Source of the DNA: Paraspadella gotoi
Lineage: Eukaryota > Chaetognatha
Assembly: GCA_051294375.1 (NCBI GenBank)
Contig: CM119264.1
Span: forward strand, 28,999,930 to 29,063,929
Length of the DNA stretch: 64,000 bases
Reading direction: 5' to 3'
The position numbers were made by a program, and so were the translations under genes. Shown in pieces: positions 54,859-64,000 of this stretch. Below the pieces are notes generated by a model that worked only from the letters and a program-made list of their open reading frames with translations, had not been told where the DNA came from and did not search any database. The first letter of the stretch is position 1. Every line of letters starts with the position of its first letter.

Positions 54859-55329
54859 ATTGATTGATTTACTCATTCATTCATTCGTTCAAAAAAAAAT
54901 CTTTATTCTTTAGTTTAGTCCTATATTTTTTTATTCTTTCATTCAGAGAGAGCAAGAGAGAGAGACAGAGACAAAGAGAAAACCAAAAAAAAAATTATAT
55001 ATATCACGCTTTTTAAACCAGGAAAAACTACAAGAGAAACAAAAAGGCTATTTGATGGCAAAATGATAAAAAATGAAAAAAAAAAAAAATAAAAAAAGTT
55101 TCCGCAGGAGAAAGAAATTGAGATATCAGGTTTTCTATTCCATTTCCCCATTTCTGTTTCCCCATTTCCGTTTCCCCCATTTCCACTCACTCTTCCACAT
55201 CCCTGCACCCGACTCCTCCAACCACCCAATCCCACCTCGTCTATGTGGTGGAAGATTTCAGAAACAGCCCTCTGGAGGGAATGGATTCAACCACTAATCT
55301 ACAAAAGAAAAAAAAGGGACATTGGGGAA

Positions 55330-55480
55330 CAGAGGCGGATCTGAGGGGGGAGAGAGAGAGAGAGGGGGAGAAGGGTGATAGAGAGAGGGAGAAGAGAGAG
55401 GAAGAGAGGGGAAGAAATGGGGGAGAGAGGGAGGGAAAGAAAGAAGAGAGAAAGGATAGAAGGAGAAGTGAACGAGGAAA
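55330..55480. repeat. GA/GGGA purine-rich tract
   Basis: GAGAGAGGGA-type run. ATTTCCCCATTTCCGTTTCC repeats precede it at 55140-55190. Confidence 0.75.
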
Positions 55481-55568
55481 GTGGAGGTCAAAGTTTCAGT
55501 CGTGAATCAGACTGTGGGGGTTGAGCTCTTAAATAATCAATTTTATAATCATAATTATATCAAACAAT

Positions 55569-55603
55569 ATCGAGCCTGGACCGGCTTTGCCGGCAGGCTC
55601 GAT
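55569..55603. repeat. GC-rich hairpin element, copy 2
   Basis: ATCGAGCCTG pairs perfectly with CAGGCTCGAT. CCGGC-TTT-GCCGG forms the inner stem with a 2-base bulge. AAAA follows. Confidence 0.75.
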
Positions 55604-55754
55604 AAAACGTCTATACCCGTGACTTTTCTGTGATAATTGAATTGTAAAAAAAGCATTTAATATGTTATTACATAGTCAGATAGAAAATATACAAAATCAT
55701 GAATTGTAGAATATCTAACCCATTGATTCACAAAGATGGAAAAAGAGGATTTTA

Positions 55755-55830
55755 AAAAAAGAAAGAAAAGAAAAGAAAAGAAAAGAAAAGAAAAGAAAAG
55801 AAAGAAAAGAAAGGAAAAGAAAAGAAGTAA
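55755..55830. repeat. (AAAAG)n pentanucleotide array
   Basis: About 12 AAAAG units, the complement of the TTTTC motif at 52.5 kb. Confidence 0.9.
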
Positions 55831-56027
55831 AAAGAGTTAACGTTTGACATTGATCGTAGTTTTTCTCTCGCTTTCGCCTTCAAACTGTCATCGCGGGAAA
55901 ACGAAAACCAGGAAAATTTGCCAGAAGCTTCAACCGAAAAGGGATCATTGTTGATTGTAGCTTTGACCAATCAGGATCATTTTTGACGGTAGCTTTCACC
56001 AATCGGGATCAATGTCGCCTTCTCTGT

Positions 56028-56400
56028 CTGCTTCCTATGACCACCGCCTCCGACCGCCATCTCCGACCACCGCCTCNNNNNNNNNNNNNNNNNNNNNNNN
56101 NNNNNNNNNNNNNNNNNNNNNNNNNNNNNNNNNNNNNNNNNNNNNNNNNNNNNNNNNNNNNNNNNNNNNNNNNNNNNNNNNNNNNNNNNNNNNNNNNNNN
56201 NNNNNNNNNNNNNNNNNNNNNNNNNNNNNNNNNNNNNNNNNNNNNNNNNNNNNNNNNNNNNNNNNNNNNNNNNNNNNNNNNNNNNNNNNNNNNNNNNNNN
56301 NNNNNNNNNNNNNNNNNNNNNNNNNNNNNNNNNNNNNNNNNNCGCCTCCGACCGCCATCTGCGACCGCCATCTCCGAAAACCGCCTCCGACTGCTGCATC
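56028..56400. repeat. CGCCTCCGAC/CGCCATCTCC array with gap
   Basis: Alternating 10-12-bp units flank 266 N (56077-56342). Confidence 0.8.
56077..56342. other. Assembly gap, 266 N
   Basis: Inside the CGCCTCCGAC array. Confidence 0.99.
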
Positions 56401-56479
56401 GTTTTCACCTCAGAGTTCGCAGTTGTAGTCAGGCGGAAAAATGCAAAACGCGTTGGCCATAAAACGAGTCTCGGGGCAC

Positions 56480-57003
56480 GAGAGGTATCGTCGTCGTCGT
56501 CGTCGTTTTTGTCGTCGTCATCAGCCTTGTCATTGTTGTCATCGTCGTAGTTTTCGTCGTCGTTATCGTCATCGTCGATATCGTCGTCTTTGTCGTTTTC
56601 GTCTTCATCGTCGTCTTCGTCATCATCAACTTTTGTCGATGTCGTCATCGTTGTCTTCTTTGTCCTCAACGACTTTGTCATTTTCGTCGTCGTCATCATC
56701 GACTTTTGTCGTCTTCGTCCTCAACAACTTTGTCATTTTCATTGTCGTCATCTTTCTCATCGACTTTTGTCCTCATCGTTGTCGTCTTCGTCCTAAAACA
56801 ACTGTCGTTTTCATCTTCGTCGTCATCGTCGTCTTCTTTATCATCGACTTCGGTCGTCGTCGTCATCGTTGTCTTCGTCCTCAACGACTTTGTCGTTGTC
56901 GTCGTCGTCATCGTCCTCAACATTTTTGTCGTCGTCGTCATCGTCGTAGTCTTCGTCCTCAACGAGTTTTTCGTCGTCGCTATCGTCGTCATCGTCGTCG
57001 AGT
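56480..57003. repeat. Long (TCG)n and CGTCCTCAACGACTTTGTCG array
   Basis: Triplet repeat with a recurring CCTCAACGACTTTGTC/CCTCAACAACTTTGTC insert at about 56667, 56720, 56880, 56912 and 56955. All three frames stay open, so protein frames are compositional. Confidence 0.85.
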
Positions 57004-57004
57004 G

Positions 57005-57960
57005 CGAGGAGCGCGAGGGCAGCGAAAGTGTATTGCTGATGGAATGATACATCAAGGCGTCAGGATACAATAAAGGCTCACATCAAGAAAATTTCACTTA
57101 GCCTTCTCGATGTAGTTAATGCATCACCATCACAAGCGCTATTTCTTTTTGATTCAACCTCACAAACTCTCACGACCAAAGCGTTCACAAATTACTCTTG
57201 CTTTCCTTTTCTTTTGCCCTCTTCTCTTTTTCACAATTTTCTTTCACCTCTGATTCTTTTGTGCTCCAATACTTCACCCTTTCTCCATTTATTCACGTTC
57301 ACTCGCGAACTCCCGTCTGACTCGATCAAACTTTCACAGTCTCTCTCCTCACGAATCCTTCTTCTCTCCTCTTCATGCGAAGGTAAATCATTTTGCGTAA
57401 CGATCGCGACTCACGGAGTTGAAAGGTGAACGGTTTCGTTGGAGGCTGAATTAGAGAGAGAGAGAGGAGGTGAGATCGGAGGAAGAGTAGAACGGAGAGT
57501 AGTGAGAGTGATGAGATGAGAGATAGAGTGAAGACGGGAGAGAGTGAGAGATCAGAATGAGAAGACGAGAGAGAGATTCTCCCATGTAGAACATCTTCCC
57601 GAGTTTCGTCTTACGCGGGATTTTTCACTTTTTGCAAAACTTTGAATTTCTTACCTTCGGCGCCGTTCGATGTTGTTTACGAATTCTCACGTTAGCTTTT
57701 CAAATTGTGTTTCGGACACGCCACCTTACGCGCCCCCCTACAGCCCCCCTACCCCTCAACCCTCACATCAGGAAACACCATTAATAGAACTTTTCCGAGG
57801 TTGAGGGATATAAGCGGTAGACGGAGGGTGGGGGGGTTTGAAAAGCGGGAGAATCATCCCGTTGAAATTGGCTTCGCAGTTTTGAGGGAAAATGTGAAAA
57901 AACGCAGAGTTAACAGGCGCGAGTTCTTATTTCGTAACAGATTATCTGGGCGGCAGAGAG
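57005..57960. other. No confident gene
   Basis: GA-rich blocks at 57455-57570. Open frames 57214-57429 and 57705-58064 lack domains and splice context. A TACGCGCCCCCCTACAGCCCCC stretch lies near 57727. Confidence 0.4.
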
Positions 57961-57964
57961 TAGG

Positions 57965-58312
57965 AGAGGAAGAGAGAGAGAGAGGGAGAGAGAGAGGAGA
58001 GAGAGAGAGAGAGAGAAGAATAAGGAGCGAGAGAGAGGAGATAGAGGGGGAGGAATTAGGGTGAGCGTTGGGAAAGGAGCATTAAGGGCTTAAGCGTAAG
58101 TATGGGCTAAATTGGGTAATGATAGGACTAAGACGAAAAGTACGCGATAATTGTTTTTTAGTTTTATTGTTTATAATTGAATATATCTGTCTCTCTGCTT
58201 TCTACTCTCTCTCTCTCTCTTTATCTCTCCTCGTGCTCTCTCCTCTCTTCTCTCTCTCTCTCTCTCTACTTCTCTCCTCTCTCCTTCTCTCTCTCTCTCT
58301 CTCTCGTCTCTC
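57965..58312. repeat. (GA)n tract 57970-58045 and (CT)n tract 58195-58310
   Basis: Inverted GA and CT runs separated by about 150 bp could pair in a transcript. Confidence 0.8.
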
Positions 58313-58930
58313 TCAAATTTTACCTAAAACCGAACAATACTGCAGCTTCAACTTGCGAAACTTCCGATCTTTGTTCAAAACAACAATAAAACTTTTCTTT
58401 CCCTTTCGTGATTTCTTTATTCCGTGCCCGCCTTTTGCCCCAAGTAGCATCATCAGCGTAGAATCCAGGCTTAGATGGAAGCCCTTGGACCCGATAGTGG
58501 ACATTGGAGCCACATGCGGCTGAACAGGCCCAGGCTAGAGAGGCCATAGGCGGCTGGAGTGACTGGAGAGCCGGTGTCTGACCAGCAGGCCAGTCGGGCC
58601 AGCCGGGGCAAAAGACGCTAGGCGAGGCCGCCGGGCCAAAGAGGGAGCTGGTAGGCTTGCCCGGGCCAGGGAGGCCAGGGACGGGGTTAGACAGGCCAGA
58701 AAAGGCCAGGAGCGGACGAGAGGAGTCTGATGTCTATCTGATTTCTCATGCCAATCTTACTTTCTTTTCAGGAAGAAGCCATTTTTCATTCTTCAACTCA
58801 GAATATTGTGTCTGACCCTGTTGATAAGTGGTTCAGTAATTAATGGTAAATTGGTTGGGGTCAGTGGTCAGAGATCGAGTGGTCAGTAAAATTAAATGGT
58901 AAATGGGTCTGTGGTCAGTGTTCAAGTCAG
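58313..58930. other. GC-rich segment with GGCCAG/GGCC motifs, no confident gene
   Basis: 58540-58720 is rich in CAGGCCAG and GGGCCAG. The minus strand gives broken GXY-like pieces, but none is long enough to call collagen. 58830-58950 repeats TTAATGGTAAATTGGGGTCA. Confidence 0.35.
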
Positions 58931-58964
58931 TAAATTAATGGTAATTGGGGTCATTGGTGAATCC

Positions 58965-59467
58965 TCCATTCCCTGATCACTCTCCTCTCCCTCTTTCTCT
59001 TATCTACTTCCTCCTCGGCTGTCATCCCCCCTAATCACTTTCCTCCTTCTCGCCATCCCCCTATCAAGCTTCTTCCTTCCCTCACTTCCCTCTCACTTCT
59101 CTCCTCTCCCCTCCCCTATCACTTCTCCTCTCCAATATCACTTCCTCTTCTCATATCTCCTATCACTCCTGCTTCGCTTATCGCCCCTTATCACTTCCTT
59201 CCTAACCTCCTATCACTTCCTCCCTTCCCCTTCCCCAATAACTTCCTCCTCCTCTCATCCCCTAATCACTCCTCCTCTCCCCTCCCCCTATCACCTTCCT
59301 TCTCTCCCATCTCCCTATCACTTCCTGGGCTTCCTCATCCCCTTATCACTTCCTGCTCCCCTCAATCCTTTATCACTTCCTCCTTCTCCTTCCCTATCAT
59401 TTCCTCCCTCTACCATCCCCCGTACCACTTCGTCTCCTCATCCCTATCACTTCCTCCTCCCCTCCCC
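58965..59467. repeat. ~25-bp pyrimidine minisatellite CCCCTATCACTTCCTCCTCTC
   Basis: About 20 imperfect units with indels. Confidence 0.85.
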
Positions 59468-59478
59468 CTTAGTGCACT

Positions 59479-59503
59479 NNNNNNNNNNNNNNNNNNNNNN
59501 NNN
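59479..59503. other. Assembly gap, 25 N
   Basis: Separates the pyrimidine array from the purine array. Confidence 0.99.
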
Positions 59504-59584
59504 AGAAGTAAAAAAAAAAAAAAAAAAGAAAAAAAAAGAAAACAAAAAAAAAAAAACAAAAAAAAGACCGGAAAGGAAGAGGCG

Positions 59585-60775
59585 CCTTGAAGAAGGGATT
59601 GCTGGAAAAAGAGGAGGCCGGTAAGAAGACCGAAAGGAGGCCGGGAAGAGGCCGGGAAGAAGAACCGGAAAGGAGCCGAGAAGGAACCGGAAAGGAAGAA
59701 GGCGTGGAGAGGATGCTGGAAAATAAGGAGGCCGGAGAAGCGGAAGGACCGAGACCCGACAACAGGAGGCCGGTAAGAGGCAGGGGGGAAGACCGAGAAA
59801 GGAGGCCGAGAAGCAAGACCGGAAAGGAAAAGGCCGCGGAAGGAAGAGATGCTGGAAGAGGGAGGCCGGAAGAAGTACCGAAAGGAGGCCTGGGACGAAG
59901 AGGCCGGGATAAGACCGAAAGGAGGGCCGAGAAGGAAGCCGGAAGAAGGAGCTGGGAAGGAGGATGCTGGAAAAGAGGAGGCCGAAGAAGACCGGAAAGG
60001 AGGCCGGGAAGAGGCCGGGAAGAAGACCCGGAAGGAGGCCCGAGAAGGAAGCGGCGGAAGAAGAAGGATGCTGGAAAAGAGGAGCCCGAAGAAGACCGGA
60101 AAGATGAGGCCGGGAAGAGGCCGGGAAGAAGACCGGAAAGGAGGCGAGAAGGAAGCCGGGAAAGGAAAAGAGGCTGGGAAGGAGGATCTGGAAAAGAGGA
60201 GGCCGGAAGAAACCGAAAAGAGCAAGGCCGTAAGGCAGGGAGAAGACGAAAAGGAGGCGGGAAGAAGAAACCGGAAAGGAAAGGCCGGAAGAAGATGCTG
60301 GAAAAGAGGAGGCCCGGAGAGACCGGAAAGGAGGCGGTAAGGGCCGGAAGAAGACCGGAAAGGGAGGCCGAGAAGGAAGCCGGAAAGGGAAGAGGCTGGG
60401 AAGGAGGGAATGCTGGAAAAGAGGAGCCGGAAGAAGCACCGGAAAAGGAGGCCGGGAAGAGGCCGGGAAGAAGACCGAAGGAGCCGAGAAGGAAGCGGGA
60501 AGCGAGGAATGCTGGAAAAAGAGGAGGCCGGAAGAAGACCGGAATGGAGGCCAGAAATAAGGACCGGAAAGGAGGCCGGGTAAGAGGCCGGGAAGAAAGA
60601 TCGGAAAGGAGGCGAGAAGGAGCCGGAAAGGAAAATGAGCCGCGGAAGGAGGATGCTGGAAAAGAGGAGGCCGGTAAGAATACCGGAAAGGAGGCCGGGA
60701 AGAAGACCGGAAAGGAGGCCGGGAAGAAGACCGGAAAGGAGGCCGAGAAGGAAGCTGGAAAAGAGTAGGCCGGAA
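59585..60775. repeat. Higher-order ~117-bp purine minisatellite
   Basis: GATGCTGGAAAAGAGGAGG recurs near 59593, 59713, 59847, 59963, 60066, 60186, 60294, 60409, 60508 and 60651 (spacing 99-143). Between these are 15-22-bp GGCCGGGAAGAAGACCGGAA subunits. The 393-codon plus and 479-codon minus frames cross indels that change the repeat's own frame, so they are compositional. Confidence 0.85.
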
Positions 60776-60904
60776 AGGAGACTCTCAGGGATCACTCTTT
60801 TCTCAGAAAAGCCTTTTCTCTGTCCAATAATCTTCGTCTTCCTTCTCAACCAAAATACGAGTCAAGCTTAATCTTTTCGCTTTTTCTCCGCACCAAGCAT
60901 TCTT

Positions 60905-61010
60905 GTATTACAACAACAACAACAACAAAACAACAACAATAACAACAACCAATACAACAACAGCAACAATAAAAACAACAGCAGCCGCATCAGCAGGAAC
61001 AACAACAGTA
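60905..61010. repeat. (CAA)n-rich tract
   Basis: AACAACAAC with CAG interruptions. Confidence 0.85.
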
Positions 61011-61094
61011 ATGAAATATCTTCCTCATTTACCCCATTCTGTATCATAAATAAATATCATCCATCAAACTCATTAACCAATAAACCTGTTATTC

Positions 61095-61260
61095 TACATC
61101 ACCCCTTTTCCCCATCACCATTTTTCTATATCACCATTTTTCTCCATCACCATTTTTCTACATCACCCTTTTTTCCCATCAAGCAGCACACCCGTTTTGC
61201 ATCAACACCCGCTCTCCAACATCAAACCCCGTTCTCCATCAATCCCTTTTCCAAATCAAT
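61095..61260. repeat. ~18-bp CATCACCATTTTTCTC repeat
   Basis: About nine degenerate units, the later ones TCAACACCCGTTCTCCA-like. Confidence 0.75.
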
Positions 61261-61289
61261 TCCATCTCCTTTTCTCCATCTCTTTCACT

Positions 61290-61520
61290 TCGACATGGGC
61301 GAGTCGCCGGGGCGAGCGGGGGGGCGAGGGGCGGCGGTGAAGTAGTGAGGCTCGTGATTCTCGTCGCTCCATTGGCTTCACGATCGGTGATTGGTCGATC
61401 TTGGTGGAAGTTGTGGCGTGCGACGGCGGCGGCAGCGGGGAGGCAGCGGCGTGGGCGCGGTGGCGGCGTCTGGGTGACATAAATGGGCGCCGATAGGCCG
61501 ACGCGACGAGCGGGTCTTCG
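61290..61520. promoter_or_regulatory. CpG-rich candidate promoter with inverted CCAAT motifs
   Basis: Highly CpG-dense DNA. CCATTGGCTT near 61369 and GATTGGTCGAT near 61390 are inverted CCAAT-type motifs, followed by GCGACGGCGGCGGCAGCGG. It is flanked by repeats, and no first exon is identified. Confidence 0.35.
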
Positions 61521-61554
61521 AATCAACGCACGTTTTTCGAAGGTCCTTCACTCT

Positions 61555-61555
<1 letters not shown>

Positions 61556-61585
<30 letters not shown>

Positions 61586-61650
61586 GCTCTCCTCTCTCTC
61601 TACTCTCATTCTCTCTCCTCTCTCTCTCTCTCATTCTCTCTCTCATCTCT
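61556..61650. repeat. (CT)n tract
   Basis: CT run with short interruptions. Confidence 0.9.
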
Positions 61651-62028
61651 CGCCCCAACAAAATCGCAACAAACACTCGCCGGAGCTGATTTTCAGTCTC
61701 ATTCGTCGAGTTAGACTTTCATGAGTTTTGTCGTTGTCGTCGTCGTTGTTGTTGTTGTTATCGATTTCAACCCTTAAAGACTGAAAAGTTCCCCCTTTTT
61801 CCTATTTCTCCAAAAGTTCAAACAAAAGGCGTGACTCGATTTTTAAAATATACTTTTTTGTCCCATTTTACGAAGTGCACCGGGCCATTCCATGGCAGCA
61901 ACAATCCGTCCAATGTTCATTTAGCTCAATGACGTTCACCTCTTTCTGTGAACCTGTAATAATAACTTTACAACGTAAGTACTTTCATTACGTTAAAAAG
62001 AAAACGGAAAGAACTATCAAGATATTTG
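61651..62028. other. No gene recognised
   Basis: GTCGTCGTTGTTGTTG run at 61733-61760; otherwise no feature. Confidence 0.4.
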
Positions 62029-62248
62029 ATATGAAACTGGTTAAAGCAGTATAAAATTATCCATTCATTTTATAAACAAGCTATCTTGCCTCCTAACTTT
62101 GGACAGATTAAGGTGGTTTAACTTAACTTAACTTAACTTAACTTTAAGACCCCCTTCCATTTGGAAAGCTTTCAAACGAGACTCGTTTACTTACTCCCAG
62201 AGATCCTAGCTTTCCTATCAATGAAGTGATAAAATGTTATAAGAACTG
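62029..62248 (+). repeat. Interspersed repeat R1, copy 3
   Basis: Matches 1341-1565 and 13582-13817. It contains four TTAAC units (62118-62142) where the others have TTAAG. Confidence 0.7.
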
Positions 62249-62598
62249 TTTCGATTGTAATATGAATGAAAATTTTTATTTCTGTTTTGTATTAAATTAA
62301 AAAATCTCTGTTCGTCAATCTCCTTCAAAACTCCTATGGGGTTGCCCGCCTGGGAGCCCGCCTGGGTGCCCGGCAGGGAGCCCGCCTGGCGCTCCGCCAT
62401 CGAATAGAGTCCTTTGGAAGCGAAGGTCAAAGGTTCAACTCCGAAACTTGTAGCGGCGCGATGAATCGTCCTCGCCGCGGTCGCCGGCGTCGTGACCGGA
62501 AAGAGTAATCGAGATCGAGGCGGAGAAAGAGATGATGGGCGTGGCTCTCTGGCGAAAAAAAAGGAAATTGAGCGAAGCAGTGACTGAATTTGTCCCAT
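62218..62598 (-). CDS. Hypothetical 126-codon open frame
   Basis: ATG at 62598 gives MGQIQSLLRSISFFFAREPR, then a Ser/Pro/Arg stretch, HRAATSFGVEPLTFASKGLY, a short repeat (QAGSLPGTQAGSQAGNPIG from GCCCGCCTGGG units) and LKEIDEQRFFNL. The end of the frame and its stop lie in the R1 repeat. The middle has balanced, coding-like composition and no known domain. It could be a first exon, or a chance frame in GC-rich DNA. Confidence 0.25.
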   Translation of the reverse strand: MGQIQSLLRSISFFFAREPRPSSLSPPRSRLLFPVTTPATAARTIHRAATSFGVEPLTFASKGLYSMAERQAGSLPGTQAGSQAGNPIGVLKEIDEQRFFNLIQNRNKNFHSYYNRNSSYNILSLH

Positions 62599-62785
62599 CG
62601 ACTGCTTGTCTATCTTTCTGTCTGTCCGTCGGACTGTCTGTCGTTCCTCAGCAAATTAATACATGAATAAGGTAAGAATAAAAAGTAAAATTCGTTACGA
62701 AAAAAGTTTCTATCGTCTAAATCACTGGTTTTGGGAAATCCAATGAGAAACGAGAAAGATGAATCTCCTCCAATTAGAAAGAGGC

Positions 62786-62836
62786 AAGGATGAGGAGGAG
62801 GAGGGGGAGGAGGAGAAGGAGGAGGAGGAGGAGGGT
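62786..62836. repeat. (GGA)n microsatellite
   Basis: GGAGGAGGAG run. A similar run lies at 63820-63860. Confidence 0.9.
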
Positions 62837-62967
62837 GAATCAGGAAATAGTTTTGTTGGAGACAAATTCAAGTTGAGACAAATCCTTATATTTTGAATTT
62901 AATTTTATGACAAAAAAGTATATAAAACAAAATACAGTACAGTTCCAAGTTGGGAAAACCCTTGTAG

Positions 62968-63636
62968 TCGGGCATTGCCTAAGGTTCACCCCGCCTATAA
63001 GCATGACACCTTCAGTCCTGACCCGGTGGCTCATTGAGTAAAGCCATCAGCTCATGACCACTCAGGTACCGGTTCAATCCCAACCCGGTACCTATCCTGT
63101 GGGAAGCGTGAGGACGGCCGTAAGCCTTTGGGGGCGTGGCAACCCTCAAGCCTGGTTCCAAGCCAGGACCCGTTCCATTGCTACTAAAGGGGGTTTATAG
63201 AAGTTACGGATAGTCATCTTCAGCCACTTAGCGCCTTATCCACACTGGTGAGCCCATCCTGTCGAGCGTATTCCAACTTTCTGATTCCAGGCCATGGACG
63301 TGCTGAAGATTGCTCCCCTCCTCCGGGTTACATCTGGGGGGCATGTATCGGGCATTGCCTAGGTTCACTCCGCTATAAGGCATGACACCTTCAGTCCTGA
63401 CTGCCGGTGGCTCATTGAGTAAAGCCATCAGCTCATGACCACTAGATACCGGGCTTCAATCCCAACTCCGATACCTACCCTGTGGGAAGCGTGAGGACGG
63501 CCGTAAGCCGACCTTGGGGGCGTGGCAAACCCTCAAGCCTGGTTCCAAGCCCAGGACCCGTTCCATTGCTACTAAAGGGGGTTATAGAAGTTACGGATAG
63601 TCATCTTCCAGCCACTTAGCGCCTTATTCCACACCC
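62968..63636 (+). mobile_element. tRNA-derived SINE-like element, 1.75 tandem 381-bp units
   Basis: Unit 1 is 62968-63348; unit 2 starts at 63349 with the same GCATTGCCTAGGTTCAC and stops after CGCCTTATTCCACAC. Unit 1 has box A-like TGGCTCATTGAG (63027-63038) and box B GGTTCAATCCC (63071-63081). The body includes GTGGGAAGCGTGAGGACGGC and GAAGTTACGGATAGTCATCT. Opposite orientation to the copies at 22.4 and 34.6 kb. Confidence 0.8.
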
Positions 63637-63639
63637 TTG

Positions 63640-64000
63640 GATTTTAAGATATATTTAATTAATTTTAAACAAAGCAGTATTTTAAACATAACTGTGACTT
63701 AACAGCTCAAATACCAAAAAAAAATTCAATCTCCCAACCGATTTTGACCCTCGAACAAAAAAAAAAAAAGAAAAAAAGAAAAAAAAAGGGAAAAAAGAAA
63801 AACCTTGAAAAATGGGCGTAAAAGGAGGAGGAGGAGGAGAAGGAGGAGGAGGAGGAAGGAGGGATTTCGGGTAATCTTTCGGAGGTGGACATTTTGTTTG
63901 CAGGTCAACCGTGAAATCGGCCCACGGACAAGATCCATCCAGGATGCGAGATTAAAGACAAGCTTGGGATCTCGCGGGATTTGGGAGGGATTCGTGGCGG
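63640..64000. other. No gene recognised
   Basis: Poly-A/G run at 63757-63800, (GGA)n at 63820-63860, then unique DNA to the window edge. Confidence 0.5.

Noticed and set aside
58313-58547. Possible reverse-transcriptase YADD motif or collagen fragment (FYADDATWG, GXY-like pieces)
   Set aside because: No neighbouring RT motifs, and the glycine periodicity does not persist in any frame.
59410-60849. 479-codon minus-strand and 393-codon plus-strand frames
   Set aside because: Both cross a purine minisatellite whose unit lengths are not kept in frame, and the minus frame spans a 25-N gap.

Overview
This window is repeat-dense DNA from an animal nuclear genome. Support for that: one gene with many GT-AG introns encodes a DOMON plus cytochrome b561 protein; there are tRNA-derived SINE-like elements with Pol III box A/B motifs; microsatellites of (GA)n, (GAAA)n, (TCG)n and (TTTTC)n are very abundant; and scaffold gaps are common. 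The gene architecture (signal peptide, DOMON, cytochrome b561, no visible reeler domain) and one 88-bp intron fit an invertebrate, perhaps an arthropod, but the sequence does not fix the taxon. No operons, CRISPR arrays or bacterial genes are visible.

Layout. 1-9.4 kb: intergenic, with short coding-like stretches, a MITE-like element, a 29-bp repeat carrying X-box-like motifs, long GA and TTTC tracts, a 15-bp minisatellite, and a tRNA-Leu-like 3' half that includes CCA. 9.6-14.7 kb: the only confident gene, on the minus strand, in at least nine exons. It encodes a ferric-chelate-reductase-1-like membrane protein with all four haem-ligand histidines. Its introns hold several minisatellites. 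14.0-39.8 kb: one ~12-14 kb stretch present twice, head to tail, with exactly 25 N at the junction. Copy A is clean on its left and noisy on its right; copy B is the reverse. This is what two unmerged overlapping contigs with ends extended by noisy long reads would give, so I read it as an assembly duplication. Copy B repeats the gene's first two exons with scattered indels. 39.8-49.5 kb: TTAGGG-like 69-bp repeats, TCG repeats, a second noisy/clean duplication (42.8-44.9 kb), dispersed cassettes and a GATATC-containing minisatellite. 49.5-57 kb: many large N gaps, nearly all beside simple repeats. 57-64 kb: polypyrimidine and polypurine minisatellites, a ~117-bp higher-order repeat, a CpG-rich candidate promoter and a partial tandem array of the SINE-like element.

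Most long open frames here come from low-complexity DNA (poly-Ser/Leu/Phe from CT repeats, Arg/Glu from GA repeats, the MPTPP pentapeptide, KSKV) and are not annotated as genes. I did not find a convincing new biological system. The most useful observations are the assembly structure, the recurrent dispersed elements, the gene model and a few regulatory-looking motifs.
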